Notes: generated from the letters alone by a model not told the origin. A stretch of DNA of 64,000 bases from Corynebacterium liangguodongii (GCF_003070865.1 NZ_CP026948.1:1426001-1490000); one strand, 5' to 3'. Numbered from the stretch's first letter, positions 28,418 through 37,557 are shown. Translations and numbers: made by a program.

Positions 28418-30703
28418 TTACACGCCGGGGCGCCGCGCTCCAAATCCCGCCTCCTTGAGCGCCTGCGCCATCGCCCCGCCCGGCTCGGGGCGTTTCTTCT
28501 TCCCTGGCTTGCCACTGCCCCCGCCCGGCTTGTTGTCGCGGCGCGCAGGCTTGCGGGCCTGGGCGTCGAGACGCAGCGAAAGGCCTATCCGGTGGCGCTG
28601 GGTGTCGACGTCGACCACGCGCACCTTCACCACGTCGCCCGAGCGCACGACCTCGCGGGGGTCGGAGACGAACCTCTCGCTCATCTCGGAGACGTGGACG
28701 AGCCCATCGTGGTGCACCCCGATATCGACGAAGGCCCCGAAGGCGGCAACGTTGGTGACCGTACCCTCCAGGATCATGCCGGGGGTGAGATCCGAGACCT
28801 CGTTGATGCCTTCCTTAAACGCCGCCGTCTTAAACTCGGGGCGCGGGTCGCGGCCCGGCTTGTCCAGCTCGGCGATGATGTCGGTAACGGTAGGAACGCC
28901 GAAGATCTCGGTGGCGAAGTCGGCCGGGTCGAGGCCGCGCAGGACTGCCGCATTGCCAATGAGCTCCCGCGCCCCGAGGCCCGTGGCGGAGGCGATCCGC
29001 TCGACAACCTCGTAGGCCTCGGGGTGGACCGCCGAGGCGTCGAGCGGGTTGAGCCCGCCGCGAATGCGCAAAAATCCCGCCGCCTGCTCGAAGGCCTTCG
29101 GCCCGAGCCTGGGCACCTTGCCCAGCTCCTTGCGCGAGGTAAAGGCGCCGTGGGCGTCGCGGTAGTCCACGATGTTTCTCGCCAGGGTCGGGGTGATGCC
29201 GGCGACGCGCTCGAGAAGCGGCACCGAGGCCGTATTGAGGTCCACTCCGACTGCGTTGACGGCATCTTCGACCACGGCGTCGAGCGCGGTGGCCAGCGCG
29301 TGCTGGTCCACGTCGTGCTGGTACTGGCCCACCCCGATCGACTTCGGGTCGACCTTGACCAGCTCGGCGAGCGGGTCTTGCAGGCGCCTGCCGATGGAGA
29401 CGGCCGAGCGCAGCGAGACGTCTAGCTCGGGGAACTCGGCCGCCGCGAGCTCGGAGGCGGAATAGACCGAAGCTCCCGATTCGGAGACGGTCACGGGCGT
29501 CGGCCGCCTCGCCCCTCCGGCTGCCACGCGATCGGCGACCTCGCCGGCGAGCTTGTCGGTCTCGCGGCTGGCGGTGCCGTTGCCCACGGCGATGAGCTCG
29601 ACGTCATGGGCGGCGGCGAGCTGCGCAAGCGTATCGACGCCCTCCTCCCACCGCCCCTGCGGCTTGTGCGGGTAGATCACCACCGTGTCCACCACCTTGC
29701 CCGTGGAATCAACCACCGCACACTTGACCCCGTTGCGGTACCCCGGGTCGAGCGCGAGGGTGGCCCGCTCACCTGCCGGTGCGGCGAGCAGGACGTCGCG
29801 AAGGTTGTTGCTAAAGACCTCCAGCGCACCGGCGTCCGCCTTCTCCTTGAGCCGCATCCGGGTATCCAGCGTCGCCGAGACCTTTAGCTTGGTGCGCCAC
29901 GCCCAGCCCACGGCCTTGGCCAACCAGGCCGAATCCTGCAACGGCAGGCCGCGACGCGCGGCGATCGTTCCGGTGTAGAGCTCGTCTTCGCCCGGGTCGA
30001 AGTCGAGGGCAAGCACGCCCTCGGACTCGCCGCGCAAAAGCGCGAGGATGCGGTGGCTTGGCAGGCTGTCGAAGGGCTCGGAGAAGTCGAAGTAGTCCTT
30101 GAAGTTCGCCCCCTCGGATTCTTTTCCTTCCACCACGCCTGCGCGCATCGTCCCGGAGCGGTAGAAGCGCTCGCGGACCTCGCCGACCAGGTCGGCGTCT
30201 AAGGCGATGTCGTCGGCAAGGATCGCGCGCGCGCCGTCGAGGGCCGCCTTGGTATCCGCGTAGCCGTCGGTGATGAACCTCTGCGCTGCGGCCTCGGGGT
30301 CGGTCGACGGGGCGTCGATAAGCAGCTGCGTCAGCTCGCCCAGCCCCGCCTCGCGCGCGGCATCCGCCTTGGTTTTGCGGCGCTTTTTGTAGGGCAGATA
30401 GAGGTCTTCGAGGCGCGCCTTGGTCTCGGCCCGGAGGATCGCCGCGCGCAGCTCGTCGGTGAGCGCGCCTTGTTCCTCGATGGCGGAAAGGATCGCCTCG
30501 CGGCGCTGCTCCAGCTCAACGAGGTAGGCGTGGCGCTGCTCGATGTGACGCAGCTGGTTATCGTCGAGCCCGCCGGTGGCCTCCTTGCGGTAGCGGGAGA
30601 TAAACGGCACGGTGTTGCCTTCGGCGAGCAATTGCAGCGCTGTGCCCACCTGGGCGGGGCGGACGGAGAGTTCTGTCGCGATCGTGGCTGCGAAATCAGT
30701 CAT
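28418..30703 (-). CDS. tex: Tex family RNA-binding transcription accessory protein
   Basis: This 761-residue protein has the full Tex architecture: N-terminal helical domain with PFISRYRKEATGGLDDNQLR, a YqgF/RNase H-like domain (LALDPGYRNGVKCAVVD), a helix-hairpin-helix region (VGVDLNTASVPLLERVAGI) and a C-terminal S1 domain (LEGTVTNVAAFGAFVDIGVHHDGLVHVS). The basic, Gly-rich tail extends past S1. It binds RNA and is linked to transcription elongation and stress. It ends the rpsP/rimM-trmD side of the cluster, 10 bases after trmD. Confidence 0.93.
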   Translation of the reverse strand: MTDFAATIATELSVRPAQVGTALQLLAEGNTVPFISRYRKEATGGLDDNQLRHIEQRHAYLVELEQRREAILSAIEEQGALTDELRAAILRAETKARLEDLYLPYKKRRKTKADAAREAGLGELTQLLIDAPSTDPEAAAQRFITDGYADTKAALDGARAILADDIALDADLVGEVRERFYRSGTMRAGVVEGKESEGANFKDYFDFSEPFDSLPSHRILALLRGESEGVLALDFDPGEDELYTGTIAARRGLPLQDSAWLAKAVGWAWRTKLKVSATLDTRMRLKEKADAGALEVFSNNLRDVLLAAPAGERATLALDPGYRNGVKCAVVDSTGKVVDTVVIYPHKPQGRWEEGVDTLAQLAAAHDVELIAVGNGTASRETDKLAGEVADRVAAGGARRPTPVTVSESGASVYSASELAAAEFPELDVSLRSAVSIGRRLQDPLAELVKVDPKSIGVGQYQHDVDQHALATALDAVVEDAVNAVGVDLNTASVPLLERVAGITPTLARNIVDYRDAHGAFTSRKELGKVPRLGPKAFEQAAGFLRIRGGLNPLDASAVHPEAYEVVERIASATGLGARELIGNAAVLRGLDPADFATEIFGVPTVTDIIAELDKPGRDPRPEFKTAAFKEGINEVSDLTPGMILEGTVTNVAAFGAFVDIGVHHDGLVHVSEMSERFVSDPREVVRSGDVVKVRVVDVDTQRHRIGLSLRLDAQARKPARRDNKPGGGSGKPGKKKRPEPGGAMAQALKEAGFGARRPGV

Positions 30704-30713
30704 TCGCGCGATT

Positions 30714-31739
30714 CTAGCGTGCCTCCAGCTTCTCGACGACCACTTGCAGCTCCCCCTGGCCCGTATCCGTCCTGCCGACCACGCGCACGTGCCCCTCGGC
30801 CGTCCGCTCGATCCCCGCGACCTCCACTCCGGCGGCGCGAAACGCCCTGCGCACAGCCTTGTTGTCCGCTCGGGTGTCGAGGGTGAGCTCGATGTCGCGG
30901 GCGTTGAGCGCGAATAAGTCCTCGGGGCTCAGCTCCGCGCTCTCAAAAAGCTCGGGGCGGACCATTTTCGTGCGCAGCAGCGACTGCTCGCGGCGCCAGC
31001 GCTCGATCTTGCCGTGGTCGCCGCTGGTGAGCACCTCCGGGGCGGCGATGCCCCGCCACACCCGGGGCGTGGTGTAGGCCGGCCCCTCGAGCAGCCCGTC
31101 GGAGAAGGAGTCCTCCTCGTGGCTCTCCGTGTTGCCCAGCACCCCGGGGACGAGCCTGGTCACGGCCTCGGCAATGACGAGGGCGGCCACCTCCCCGCCG
31201 ATGAGCACGTAGTCGCCGATGGAGACTTCGCGCACCCGGTACCGGTTTCCGGCGTCCTCGAACACCCGCTGGTCAATGCCCTCGTAGCGCCCGCACGCGA
31301 TGACGATGTGTTCCTCGCGCGACCACGCGCGAGCGTCAGCCTGGGTGAACGGCGCACCGGCCGGGGTGGGCACGAGGAGGAGCGGGCGCGAGCGGTCCGC
31401 CTCCGCCGCCTCGTAGGGGCGAGGAGCAATCTTTGCGACGTCATCGTGGCGCGCCTTGTCGTTGCGGTGCGGCGCCGCCGACTCGAGGTCGTACCCTGCC
31501 CGGCCCGCGGCGACGTCATCGAGCGCCGGCCCCCACACCTCGGGCTTCATCACCATGCCGGGACCGCCGCCGAGCGGGGGCGCATCCACAGATTTGTGGT
31601 TGCCTGTCGCCCAGTCCCGCAGGTTGTGGATGCCGACGCTAAGAATGCCCTGCTCAATCGCTTTGCCCAGCAGCGCGTGGCGCAGCGGCTCGAGGTATTC
31701 GGGGAAGATGGTGATGATGTCCAGGCGTAGCTTAGACAT
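30714..31739 (-). CDS. trmD: tRNA (guanine-N1-)-methyltransferase, enlarged
   Basis: TrmD makes m1G37 in tRNA and prevents +1 frameshifting. The SPOUT fold is clear: LDIITIFPEYL at the N-terminus, LGGGPGMVM near residue 57, CGRYEGIDQR near 149 and the IGDYVLIGGE knot. The protein is 341 residues, against ~230-275 in most bacteria. The excess is an insert at about residues 82-117 (SAAPHRNDKARHDD...) and a tail of ~75 residues after WRREQSLLRT. It overlaps the end of rimM by 8 bases. Confidence 0.93.
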   Translation of the reverse strand: MSKLRLDIITIFPEYLEPLRHALLGKAIEQGILSVGIHNLRDWATGNHKSVDAPPLGGGPGMVMKPEVWGPALDDVAAGRAGYDLESAAPHRNDKARHDDVAKIAPRPYEAAEADRSRPLLLVPTPAGAPFTQADARAWSREEHIVIACGRYEGIDQRVFEDAGNRYRVREVSIGDYVLIGGEVAALVIAEAVTRLVPGVLGNTESHEEDSFSDGLLEGPAYTTPRVWRGIAAPEVLTSGDHGKIERWRREQSLLRTKMVRPELFESAELSPEDLFALNARDIELTLDTRADNKAVRRAFRAAGVEVAGIERTAEGHVRVVGRTDTGQGELQVVVEKLEAR

Positions 31740-32232
31740 CCAGCAACCCCTCGGGCGGGGTGATCGTGAGCGTTCCTGCTTCGAGGTCGACCTCCGGGAC
31801 GAAGTCCATGACGAAGGGGACTAACACCTCGCGGCCGCCGTAGTCGATCTCGAGGATCTTGCGGTTGGGGGTGTCCATGATGCCGGAGACCTCGCCGATC
31901 TCCTCGCCACCCATGTGCACCTTCAGCCCGATGAGCTCGTGGTCGTAATACTCCTCGTCGTCCTCATCGCGCTCTAGGGGCTCGGCGAAAAACTGCATCC
32001 CGCGCAGGGAATCGGCGGCGGTGCGGTCGGGCACCTCCTCGAAGCTCACAAGCAGGCGCTGCTGGTGCGGGCGCAGCGTCTTGATGGTGAGCTCGCGCTC
32101 CTTTCCGGCCTGCCTTCCCGTCAGGGAGTTGCCAACGACAAAGCGCTGCTCGGGGGCATCTGTCAACACCTCCACGGCGACTTCCCCCTTGACGCCGTGG
32201 GACTTGACCACCTTGCCGATGAGTAACTCCAT
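31732..32232 (-). CDS. rimM: Ribosome maturation factor RimM
   Basis: RimM assists 16S rRNA processing in the 30S head. The N-terminal RimM domain begins MELLIGKVVKSHGVKGEVAV, and the C-terminal PRC barrel contains EYYDHELIGLKV and VLVPFVMDFVPEVD. The length of 166 residues is normal. I chose the ATG at 32232; no convincing ribosome binding site precedes it and the frame continues upstream without another good start, so a leaderless or alternative start is possible. It overlaps trmD by 8 bases. Confidence 0.92.
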   Translation of the reverse strand: MELLIGKVVKSHGVKGEVAVEVLTDAPEQRFVVGNSLTGRQAGKERELTIKTLRPHQQRLLVSFEEVPDRTAADSLRGMQFFAEPLERDEDDEEYYDHELIGLKVHMGGEEIGEVSGIMDTPNRKILEIDYGGREVLVPFVMDFVPEVDLEAGTLTITPPEGLLDV

Positions 32233-32402
32233 GGGGTTAGAGACTAGCAGGTCTTTTTCGGGGGCCGAGTTGCTGGCTTCGGGTGCCACGATCGGGTGGG
32301 CCGGCCGCAAATCTGGCACTTTCCCAGCTCTTATCCACCCCGCCGACAAAATTTGGCACCGGCACCCCAGGAACGATGACATCAGTGGCACCTCGGCGGC
32401 CG

Positions 32403-32454
32403 GCGACCTGGGAAAAGTGACATCGGTGACATCGAACCTGTCGCCGATGTCACT
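32403..32454. repeat. Dispersed GTGACATC palindromic repeat, copy A
   Basis: In the ~250-base spacer between rimM and the rpsP terminator, an 11-bp perfect inverted repeat (AGTGACATCGG at 32416-32426 and CCGATGTCACT at 32444-32454) is preceded by GCGACCTGGGAAA. A 28-base stretch starting at 32403 matches 26 of 28 bases of the minus strand at 60088-60115. The spacer also contains a near-consensus DnaA box (TTATCCACC, 32331). No gene is seen in the spacer. Confidence 0.6.
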
Positions 32455-32482
32455 GGCGCACCCCAAAGAACCCAAAGAACCC

Positions 32483-32515
32483 AAAAAGCCGCCCGGGGCG
32501 AGGTCCCCAGGCGGC
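32483..32515 (-). terminator. Rho-independent terminator after rpsP
   Basis: A GC-rich stem (GCCGCC.../...GGCGGC, 32488-32515) is followed on the minus strand by TTTTT and then a TTCTTTGGG repeat. It lies 18 bases after the rpsP stop. Confidence 0.85.
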
Positions 32516-32533
32516 GCGACAAGCCGGAAAGGC

Positions 32534-33022
32534 TTAGTTCTCCTCGGACTCAGACTCCTCGGAAGACTCGGAGGACTCGGAAGCCTCCTCCGAAGCAGCA
32601 GCCTCGGCGGCGGCCTTGGCCTCTGCCTCTTCCTTGGCCTTCTTGCGCTTCTCGGTGATCGCCTCGGCGGTCGGGCCGTTGTTGGCCTCCTCGAGCGCCT
32701 TGTTGAACAGCTCGAGCTTGGACGGCTTTTCCTCGGCCACCTTGAGGGAGCCCTCGGCGCCTTCGAGGCCCTTGTGCTTCTGCCAGTCGCCGGTGATCTT
32801 CAGCAGCGCGAGCACGGGCTCGGTCGGCTGGGCGCCGACGCCAAGCCAGTACTGGGCGCGCTCGGAGTCGATGCGGATGAGCGAGGGCTCTTCCTTCGGG
32901 TGGTAGATGCCGATGTTCTCGATGTACTTGCCATCGCGGCGGGTGCGGGCGTCGGCGACGACGACGCGGTACTGAGCGTTGCGGATCTTGCCGAGGCGCT
33001 GCAGCTTGATCTTGACAGCCAT
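32534..33022 (-). CDS. rpsP: 30S ribosomal protein S16 with acidic C-terminal extension
   Basis: S16 is a primary 16S rRNA-binding protein. The conserved body ([36 protein letters not shown]) occupies residues 1-85 or so. The full protein is 162 residues because of a tail rich in Lys/Glu/Ala that ends in a Ser/Glu run ([16 protein letters not shown]), typical of actinobacterial S16. AAGGACACACC precedes the ATG at 33022. It is followed by a strong terminator that separates it from rimM. Confidence 0.96.
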   Translation of the reverse strand: MAVKIKLQRLGKIRNAQYRVVVADARTRRDGKYIENIGIYHPKEEPSLIRIDSERAQYWLGVGAQPTEPVLALLKITGDWQKHKGLEGAEGSLKVAEEKPSKLELFNKALEEANNGPTAEAITEKRKKAKEEAEAKAAAEAAASEEASESSESSEESESEEN

Positions 33023-33278
33023 GGTGTGTCCTTTTCTAGTCACTGGGCAGTTCGGTCACCCGCGACGGTTTCGCGGGCCGGTTCAACCCTTGGGTTTAGG
33101 CTGCGTGTGACGTACCGGTCGACCGGGGTCGATCACGGTGTAACGCAGCAAGCGTTGTGCTGTAAACAGCCGTTGAAACTATACCGGGTCGATTGCCGAG
33201 AGCGGAAATCCCTGGCGCTACAATAAACGAATCATTGCAAGCGCCGCGATTTTCTAAGGAAAAACCATTAATACGCCC

Positions 33279-35396
33279 GTGAAGTCACCCCCGCACCGCG
33301 CAGACCTCGACGGGCTGCGCGGCCTGGCCATCGCGCTCGTCGTGGTCTTCCACATCTTCGCCGGCCGCGTCTCCGGAGGCGTCGATATCTTCCTCCTGCT
33401 GTCGGGCTACTTCTTCCTCGGTTCGCAGCTGCGCTACGCCTCGCGTGTCGACGCCTCCTTTAACCCTTTCTGGCCCATCTGGCGCACCCTGCGACGCCTC
33501 GTGCCGGTCCTCGCCGCCGCCATCGCAGCCGTCGTCTCGGTGGCGTATGTCTTCCTGCCGCAGTGGTTTAGGCCGGAGATTTTGCACCAGGCGTCGGCAA
33601 GCATTGCCTACGTGCAGAACTGGTCGCTCTACGCGCAGGGCGCGAGCTACGACGTCGCCTCGGACGGCGTGAGCCCGCTGCAGCACCTCTGGTCGATGTC
33701 GGTCCAGGGGCAGTTCTACCTCTTTGCCATCGCTTTCTCCCTGCTCCTTGGGCTCGCCTTCCGCCGCCGCCCCCACCTCGTGATGACGGTAGCCGGCCCG
33801 ATCCTCGCGCTCATCACGGCAGCGTCGTTCGCATTCGCGCTCTTCCTCGGCAGCCGCGACCAGGACCTGAACTACTATTCCACCTACTCGCGCGCCTGGG
33901 AGCTCACCTTGGGCGCGGTGCTGGCCATCTACGCCTCCACGCTGCGGATACCGCGCCGCACGCGCGGCGCGGCGATGACCGCTGGGCTATTCATGGTGGC
34001 AACCACGGGTCTGCTTTTCGACGGCGCCACTCAGTTCCCCGGCCCGGCCGCCCTCTACCCCATCGGCGCGGCAGCACTGATCATCCTCGCGGGCTCCGCC
34101 GATGACGCCGCGGCGCCCGCGAGCGCTGCCGTGCTCACCAACCCGGTGAGCCAGTGGCTCGGGCGCATCTCCTATTCGCTCTACGTGTGGCACTGGCCGA
34201 TCCTCATCGGGGCCACCATCGTCAGCGGGAGGCAGACCCCCTCGATCGCCCTCGGCCTCGCGGTCCTCGCGCTCTCTCTCCTCGCCGGGCAGGCAAGCTA
34301 CCTTATCCTCGAGCGCCCGCTGCGGCAGCACCGACGCCGCCCACGCGCGGGCGAGCACCCGCTAAGCGATGCCTGGGCCGCGCTCCGCTCCTCGCTCCAG
34401 GCCAGAGTGCGGGCAGCCGGGGGAACAGCTGTGGCGCTGGTGGCTATAGGGCTCCTGGCCTTAAGCCCCTCTGTCACCGCATACCGCGACAGCGCTCTCG
34501 CGCAACCGCTCGATCCGGCCCTCTACCCTGGGGCGGGCGCGCTGCACGGCGCCCCTGTGCCCCGCGCGGAGGCGATGCCGAGCCCGCTGATCGTCTCCGA
34601 GATGTACCCGGTCGTGGGCGGGCAGGGGTGCATGAGCTTCTACTTCAACGACCCCACGCAGGTCATCACCCACCAATACGACGACCAGGCCATGCCCGAG
34701 TGCGTCTACGGCGACCCAGCGGGCGAGACCGTGGTCTACCTCATCGGCGGCTCCCACGCCGAGCAGTGGGCGAGCCCCCTCGATACCATCGGTACGCGCC
34801 GCGGCATCAAGGTCATCCCGCTGCTGCGCCAGGGCTGCCCCTTCGCTCTCGGGCCACAGGCGGAAGACTACTCCCCGGAGTGCCGGCGGTTCAACGAGAC
34901 GGTCATAGGCCACATCGCCGCGAACCCACCGGACGCGGTGGTCTCCACCACGACCCGCCCACTCCCCTTCAACGACGGCCCGGGCAGGCCCGACTACGTG
35001 CCCGAGAGCTACGTCGCCGGGTGGGACGCGCTCGCCGAGGCGAACATCCCCTTCTTCGGCCTGCGCGATAGCCCCTGGCACATCGACGAGGCCGGACACC
35101 CCATAAGCCCTGTCAGGTGCGTCGTCGAGCTCAAGGACGAGGAGGCCTGCGCGTTGCCGCGGGAGTGGGCCTACGCCCCCGAAGACCCGGCTGCTGAAGT
35201 CCTGCGGAGCTACCCGGGGATGATCTCGATCGACACCGCGGACTGGTTTTGCACCCCGGATTCCTGCCCCGCCATCGTGGGAAACATCTACGTCTACCGC
35301 GACGACAATCACATCTCCGAATCCTACGCGGCAACGTTGACCGACACCCTTGACCGGGCGCTCATGACGTTCCTCGACACGATCGCCGCCCGCTAG
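33279..35396 (+). CDS. Acyltransferase 3 / SGNH-hydrolase two-domain membrane O-acyltransferase (OafB-like)
   Basis: This 705-residue protein has an N-terminal acyltransferase-3 membrane domain of about ten spans (residues 10-400) with LDGLRGLAIALVVVFH (His25) and GGVDIFLLLSGYF, then an extracytoplasmic SGNH domain with IGGSHAEQW (Ser492) and DDNH (Asp675/His678). Such proteins O-acetylate envelope polysaccharides. The apparent start is GTG at 33279 without a well-placed ribosome binding site; an ATT four codons upstream follows AAGGAAAAACC with good spacing and could be a rare start. It is isolated between rpsP and ffh. Confidence 0.88.
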   Translation: MKSPPHRADLDGLRGLAIALVVVFHIFAGRVSGGVDIFLLLSGYFFLGSQLRYASRVDASFNPFWPIWRTLRRLVPVLAAAIAAVVSVAYVFLPQWFRPEILHQASASIAYVQNWSLYAQGASYDVASDGVSPLQHLWSMSVQGQFYLFAIAFSLLLGLAFRRRPHLVMTVAGPILALITAASFAFALFLGSRDQDLNYYSTYSRAWELTLGAVLAIYASTLRIPRRTRGAAMTAGLFMVATTGLLFDGATQFPGPAALYPIGAAALIILAGSADDAAAPASAAVLTNPVSQWLGRISYSLYVWHWPILIGATIVSGRQTPSIALGLAVLALSLLAGQASYLILERPLRQHRRRPRAGEHPLSDAWAALRSSLQARVRAAGGTAVALVAIGLLALSPSVTAYRDSALAQPLDPALYPGAGALHGAPVPRAEAMPSPLIVSEMYPVVGGQGCMSFYFNDPTQVITHQYDDQAMPECVYGDPAGETVVYLIGGSHAEQWASPLDTIGTRRGIKVIPLLRQGCPFALGPQAEDYSPECRRFNETVIGHIAANPPDAVVSTTTRPLPFNDGPGRPDYVPESYVAGWDALAEANIPFFGLRDSPWHIDEAGHPISPVRCVVELKDEEACALPREWAYAPEDPAAEVLRSYPGMISIDTADWFCTPDSCPAIVGNIYVYRDDNHISESYAATLTDTLDRALMTFLDTIAAR

Positions 35397-35401
35397 CACA
35401 T

Positions 35402-35443
35402 CTCACCACCCCGAGGGTGAGCGGCGCCCCGGCCGGGAGGCGC
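35402..35443. terminator. Tandem hairpins between acyltransferase gene and ffh
   Basis: Two adjacent inverted repeats, CTCACC.../...GGGTGAG (35402-35420) and GGCGCC.../...GGCGCC (35422-35443), fill the whole convergent spacer. They probably terminate from both directions. Confidence 0.6.
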
Positions 35444-37075
35444 CTACTTCTTGCCGCGCAGACGCTCCATCGCCGAGTTGAAGTCGAGGTTGTTGAGGTC
35501 GAGCCCCTCCATCCCGGGCGGCATCTGCTTTTGCAGCTCCGCCAGATCGGGCATCCCGCCGGGCGCACCGGGCATTCCGGGCATACCGGGGAGCTCGGGC
35601 ATGCCGGGCAATCCACCCGGCGCCTTCGGCGCCCCGGCTCCGCGCCCCTTCGCGGGCTTGCGCTTGCCGTTTTTGCCCTTGCGCCCCTTCGGTTTCTTCT
35701 TCGTCGCGCTGCGCCCGCCGCCGGGGACGCCGGGAAGACCGAACTGGCTAGCCATCTGCCCCATCATCTTCTTCGCCTCGAAGAAGCGCTCGACGAGCTG
35801 GTTGACCTCGGCGACGCTCACGCCAGAGCCGTTGGCGATGCGCTTGCGGCGCGAGGCGTTGAGGATCTTGGGATCCTGGCGCTCGGCCGGGGTCATGCCG
35901 CGGATGATGGCCTGGATCCGGTCGAGCTGCTTTTCGTCAACCATATCGGCCATCTGGTTCATCTGCTTGCCGCCCGGCATCATCTTGAGCAGGTTGCCAA
36001 TCGGCCCCATGCGCCGGATCATGAGCAGCTGGTCGAGGAAGTCTTCAAGGGTGAGCTCCCCCGAGCCGAGGCGCTGAGCGGTCTTTTCGGCTTCCTTCTG
36101 ATCGAAGACCGTCTCCGCCTGCTCGATGAGGGAGAGCAGGTCGCCCATGCCGAGGATCCGGCTGGACATGCGGTCGGGGTGGAAGACGTCGAAATCCTCA
36201 AGCTTTTCGCCCGTTGAGGCGAACAGGATCGGCTTGCCGGTGACCTCGCGGATAGAGAGGGCCGCGCCGCCGCGGGCGTCGCCATCGAGCTTGGTCAACA
36301 CGACGCCGGTGAAATCGACGCCTTCGGCAAAGGCCTGGGCGGTGGCGACGGCGTCTTGGCCGATCATCGCATCGATGACGAACAGGACCTCGTCGGGGTT
36401 GACGGCGTCGCGAATGTTGCGCGCCTGCGCCATGAGCGTCTCGTCGATGCCGAGGCGACCGGCGGTATCGATGATGACCACGTCGTTCTTATTCCGCCTG
36501 GCGTAGTCTATGCCCTCGCGCGCCACACCCACCGGATCACCGTGGGAGGTGCCCATCTCGTGGTCGAGGGAGTCGATGGAGGTGCCCGGGTCGGGGGCGA
36601 AGGTGGGCACGCCGGCCCGCTCGCCGACGATCTTCAACTGGCTCACTGCGCCGGGGCGCTGCAGGTCGCAGGCCACAAGCAGCGGGGTATGGCCCTGCTT
36701 GGCCAGGTGCTTGGACAGCTTTCCGGCCAGCGTGGTCTTACCCGCACCCTGGAGGCCGGCGAGCATGATGACGGTGGGCGGGTTCTTGGCCAGGTGAAGC
36801 CTGCGGGTCTCACCGCCGAGGATCGCGGTGAGCTCCTCGTCGACGATCTTGATGACCTGCTGTGCCGGGTTGAGCGCGGCGGAGACGTCCGCTCCGAGCG
36901 CGCGCTCCTTCACCCGCTTGATAAAGGCGCGAACGACGGTCAGCGAGACGTCGGCCTCGAGCAGAGCGAGGCGGATTTCGCGGGCGGTGGCGTTAATGTC
37001 GGCCTCGGTGAGCTTGCCTTTTCCGCGCAGGCCGCCGAGGGCAGTTTGGAGGCGGTCGGACAGTGACTCAAACAC
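35444..37075 (-). CDS. ffh: Signal recognition particle protein Ffh
   Basis: Ffh binds SRP RNA and signal sequences and targets membrane proteins to FtsY. This 543-residue protein has the N domain (MFESLSDRLQTALGGLRG), the G domain with Walker A GLQGAGKTT (107-115), DTAGR and TKLDGDARGG, and the Met-rich M domain (about 300-440). An unusual basic linker (KKKPKGRKGKNGKRKP) leads to a tail rich in Gly, Pro and Met. I chose the GTG at 37075 because the family starts with FESLSDRL; a GTG at 37132 exists but adds a non-conserved stretch. Confidence 0.95.
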   Translation of the reverse strand: MFESLSDRLQTALGGLRGKGKLTEADINATAREIRLALLEADVSLTVVRAFIKRVKERALGADVSAALNPAQQVIKIVDEELTAILGGETRRLHLAKNPPTVIMLAGLQGAGKTTLAGKLSKHLAKQGHTPLLVACDLQRPGAVSQLKIVGERAGVPTFAPDPGTSIDSLDHEMGTSHGDPVGVAREGIDYARRNKNDVVIIDTAGRLGIDETLMAQARNIRDAVNPDEVLFVIDAMIGQDAVATAQAFAEGVDFTGVVLTKLDGDARGGAALSIREVTGKPILFASTGEKLEDFDVFHPDRMSSRILGMGDLLSLIEQAETVFDQKEAEKTAQRLGSGELTLEDFLDQLLMIRRMGPIGNLLKMMPGGKQMNQMADMVDEKQLDRIQAIIRGMTPAERQDPKILNASRRKRIANGSGVSVAEVNQLVERFFEAKKMMGQMASQFGLPGVPGGGRSATKKKPKGRKGKNGKRKPAKGRGAGAPKAPGGLPGMPELPGMPGMPGAPGGMPDLAELQKQMPPGMEGLDLNNLDFNSAMERLRGKK

Positions 37076-37151
37076 TTTAGGGGCACGCTCCTCATCGGGG
37101 ACAGGGGTTTTAGATATTCTTTCAGCTCGCACTAGCCTAGCGCGCGTGAAG

Positions 37152-37187
37152 GGGGCGGAGATAAGCGAGCCCGCTTATCTCCGCCCC
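37152..37187 (-). terminator. Strong hairpin terminator after glnK
   Basis: A perfect 15-bp stem (37152-37166 with 37173-37187) has a 6-base loop. It is 13 bases beyond the glnK stop and ends the amtB-glnK transcript before ffh. Confidence 0.8.
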
Positions 37188-37199
37188 ATCGCCGGGCGC

Positions 37200-37544
37200 C
37201 TACCCCGTAATAGCGGCGTCGTCAGTCTCGCCCGTGCGCACGCGGATGACGCGCTCGACCGAGGTGACCCAGATCTTTCCGTCGCCCACCTCGCCGGTGT
37301 AGGCGGCGCGGACGATGGAGTCGAGCGCATCTTCGACCAACTCGTCGCGGACCAAGACCTCGACCTTGGCCTTGGCCACAAACTGCGAGGAGTACTTCGC
37401 GCCGCGGTAGTACTCGATGCTGGCGTGCTGCCGGCCGCGGCCCTGCGCGTCGGAGACTGTGATGCCGTTGATGCCCGCGGCCTCGAGGGCCTCGACGATG
37501 TCAGTGAGCGTAAAGGGCTTGACCACTGCGGTGATGAGTTTCAT
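37200..37544 (-). CDS. glnK: PII nitrogen regulatory protein (GlnK/GlnB)
   Basis: PII is a trimeric sensor of 2-oxoglutarate, ATP/ADP and nitrogen status that blocks AmtB and, in Corynebacterium, sequesters AmtR. The 114-residue protein starts MKLITAVVKPFTLTDIVEAL, has the T-loop region EYYRGAKYSSQF with the modifiable Tyr around residue 51, and the C-terminal VERVIRVRTGE. GGAG precedes the ATG at 37544. It lies 13 bases after amtB. The adenylyltransferase gene glnD, which normally follows, is absent here. Confidence 0.94.
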   Translation of the reverse strand: MKLITAVVKPFTLTDIVEALEAAGINGITVSDAQGRGRQHASIEYYRGAKYSSQFVAKAKVEVLVRDELVEDALDSIVRAAYTGEVGDGKIWVTSVERVIRVRTGETDDAAITG

Positions 37545-37557
37545 CTCAGCTCTCCTT

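Noticed and set aside
28085-29425. Plus-strand 446-codon ORF opposite rplS and tex
   Set aside because: Antisense to two conserved genes; composition typical of a shadow frame.
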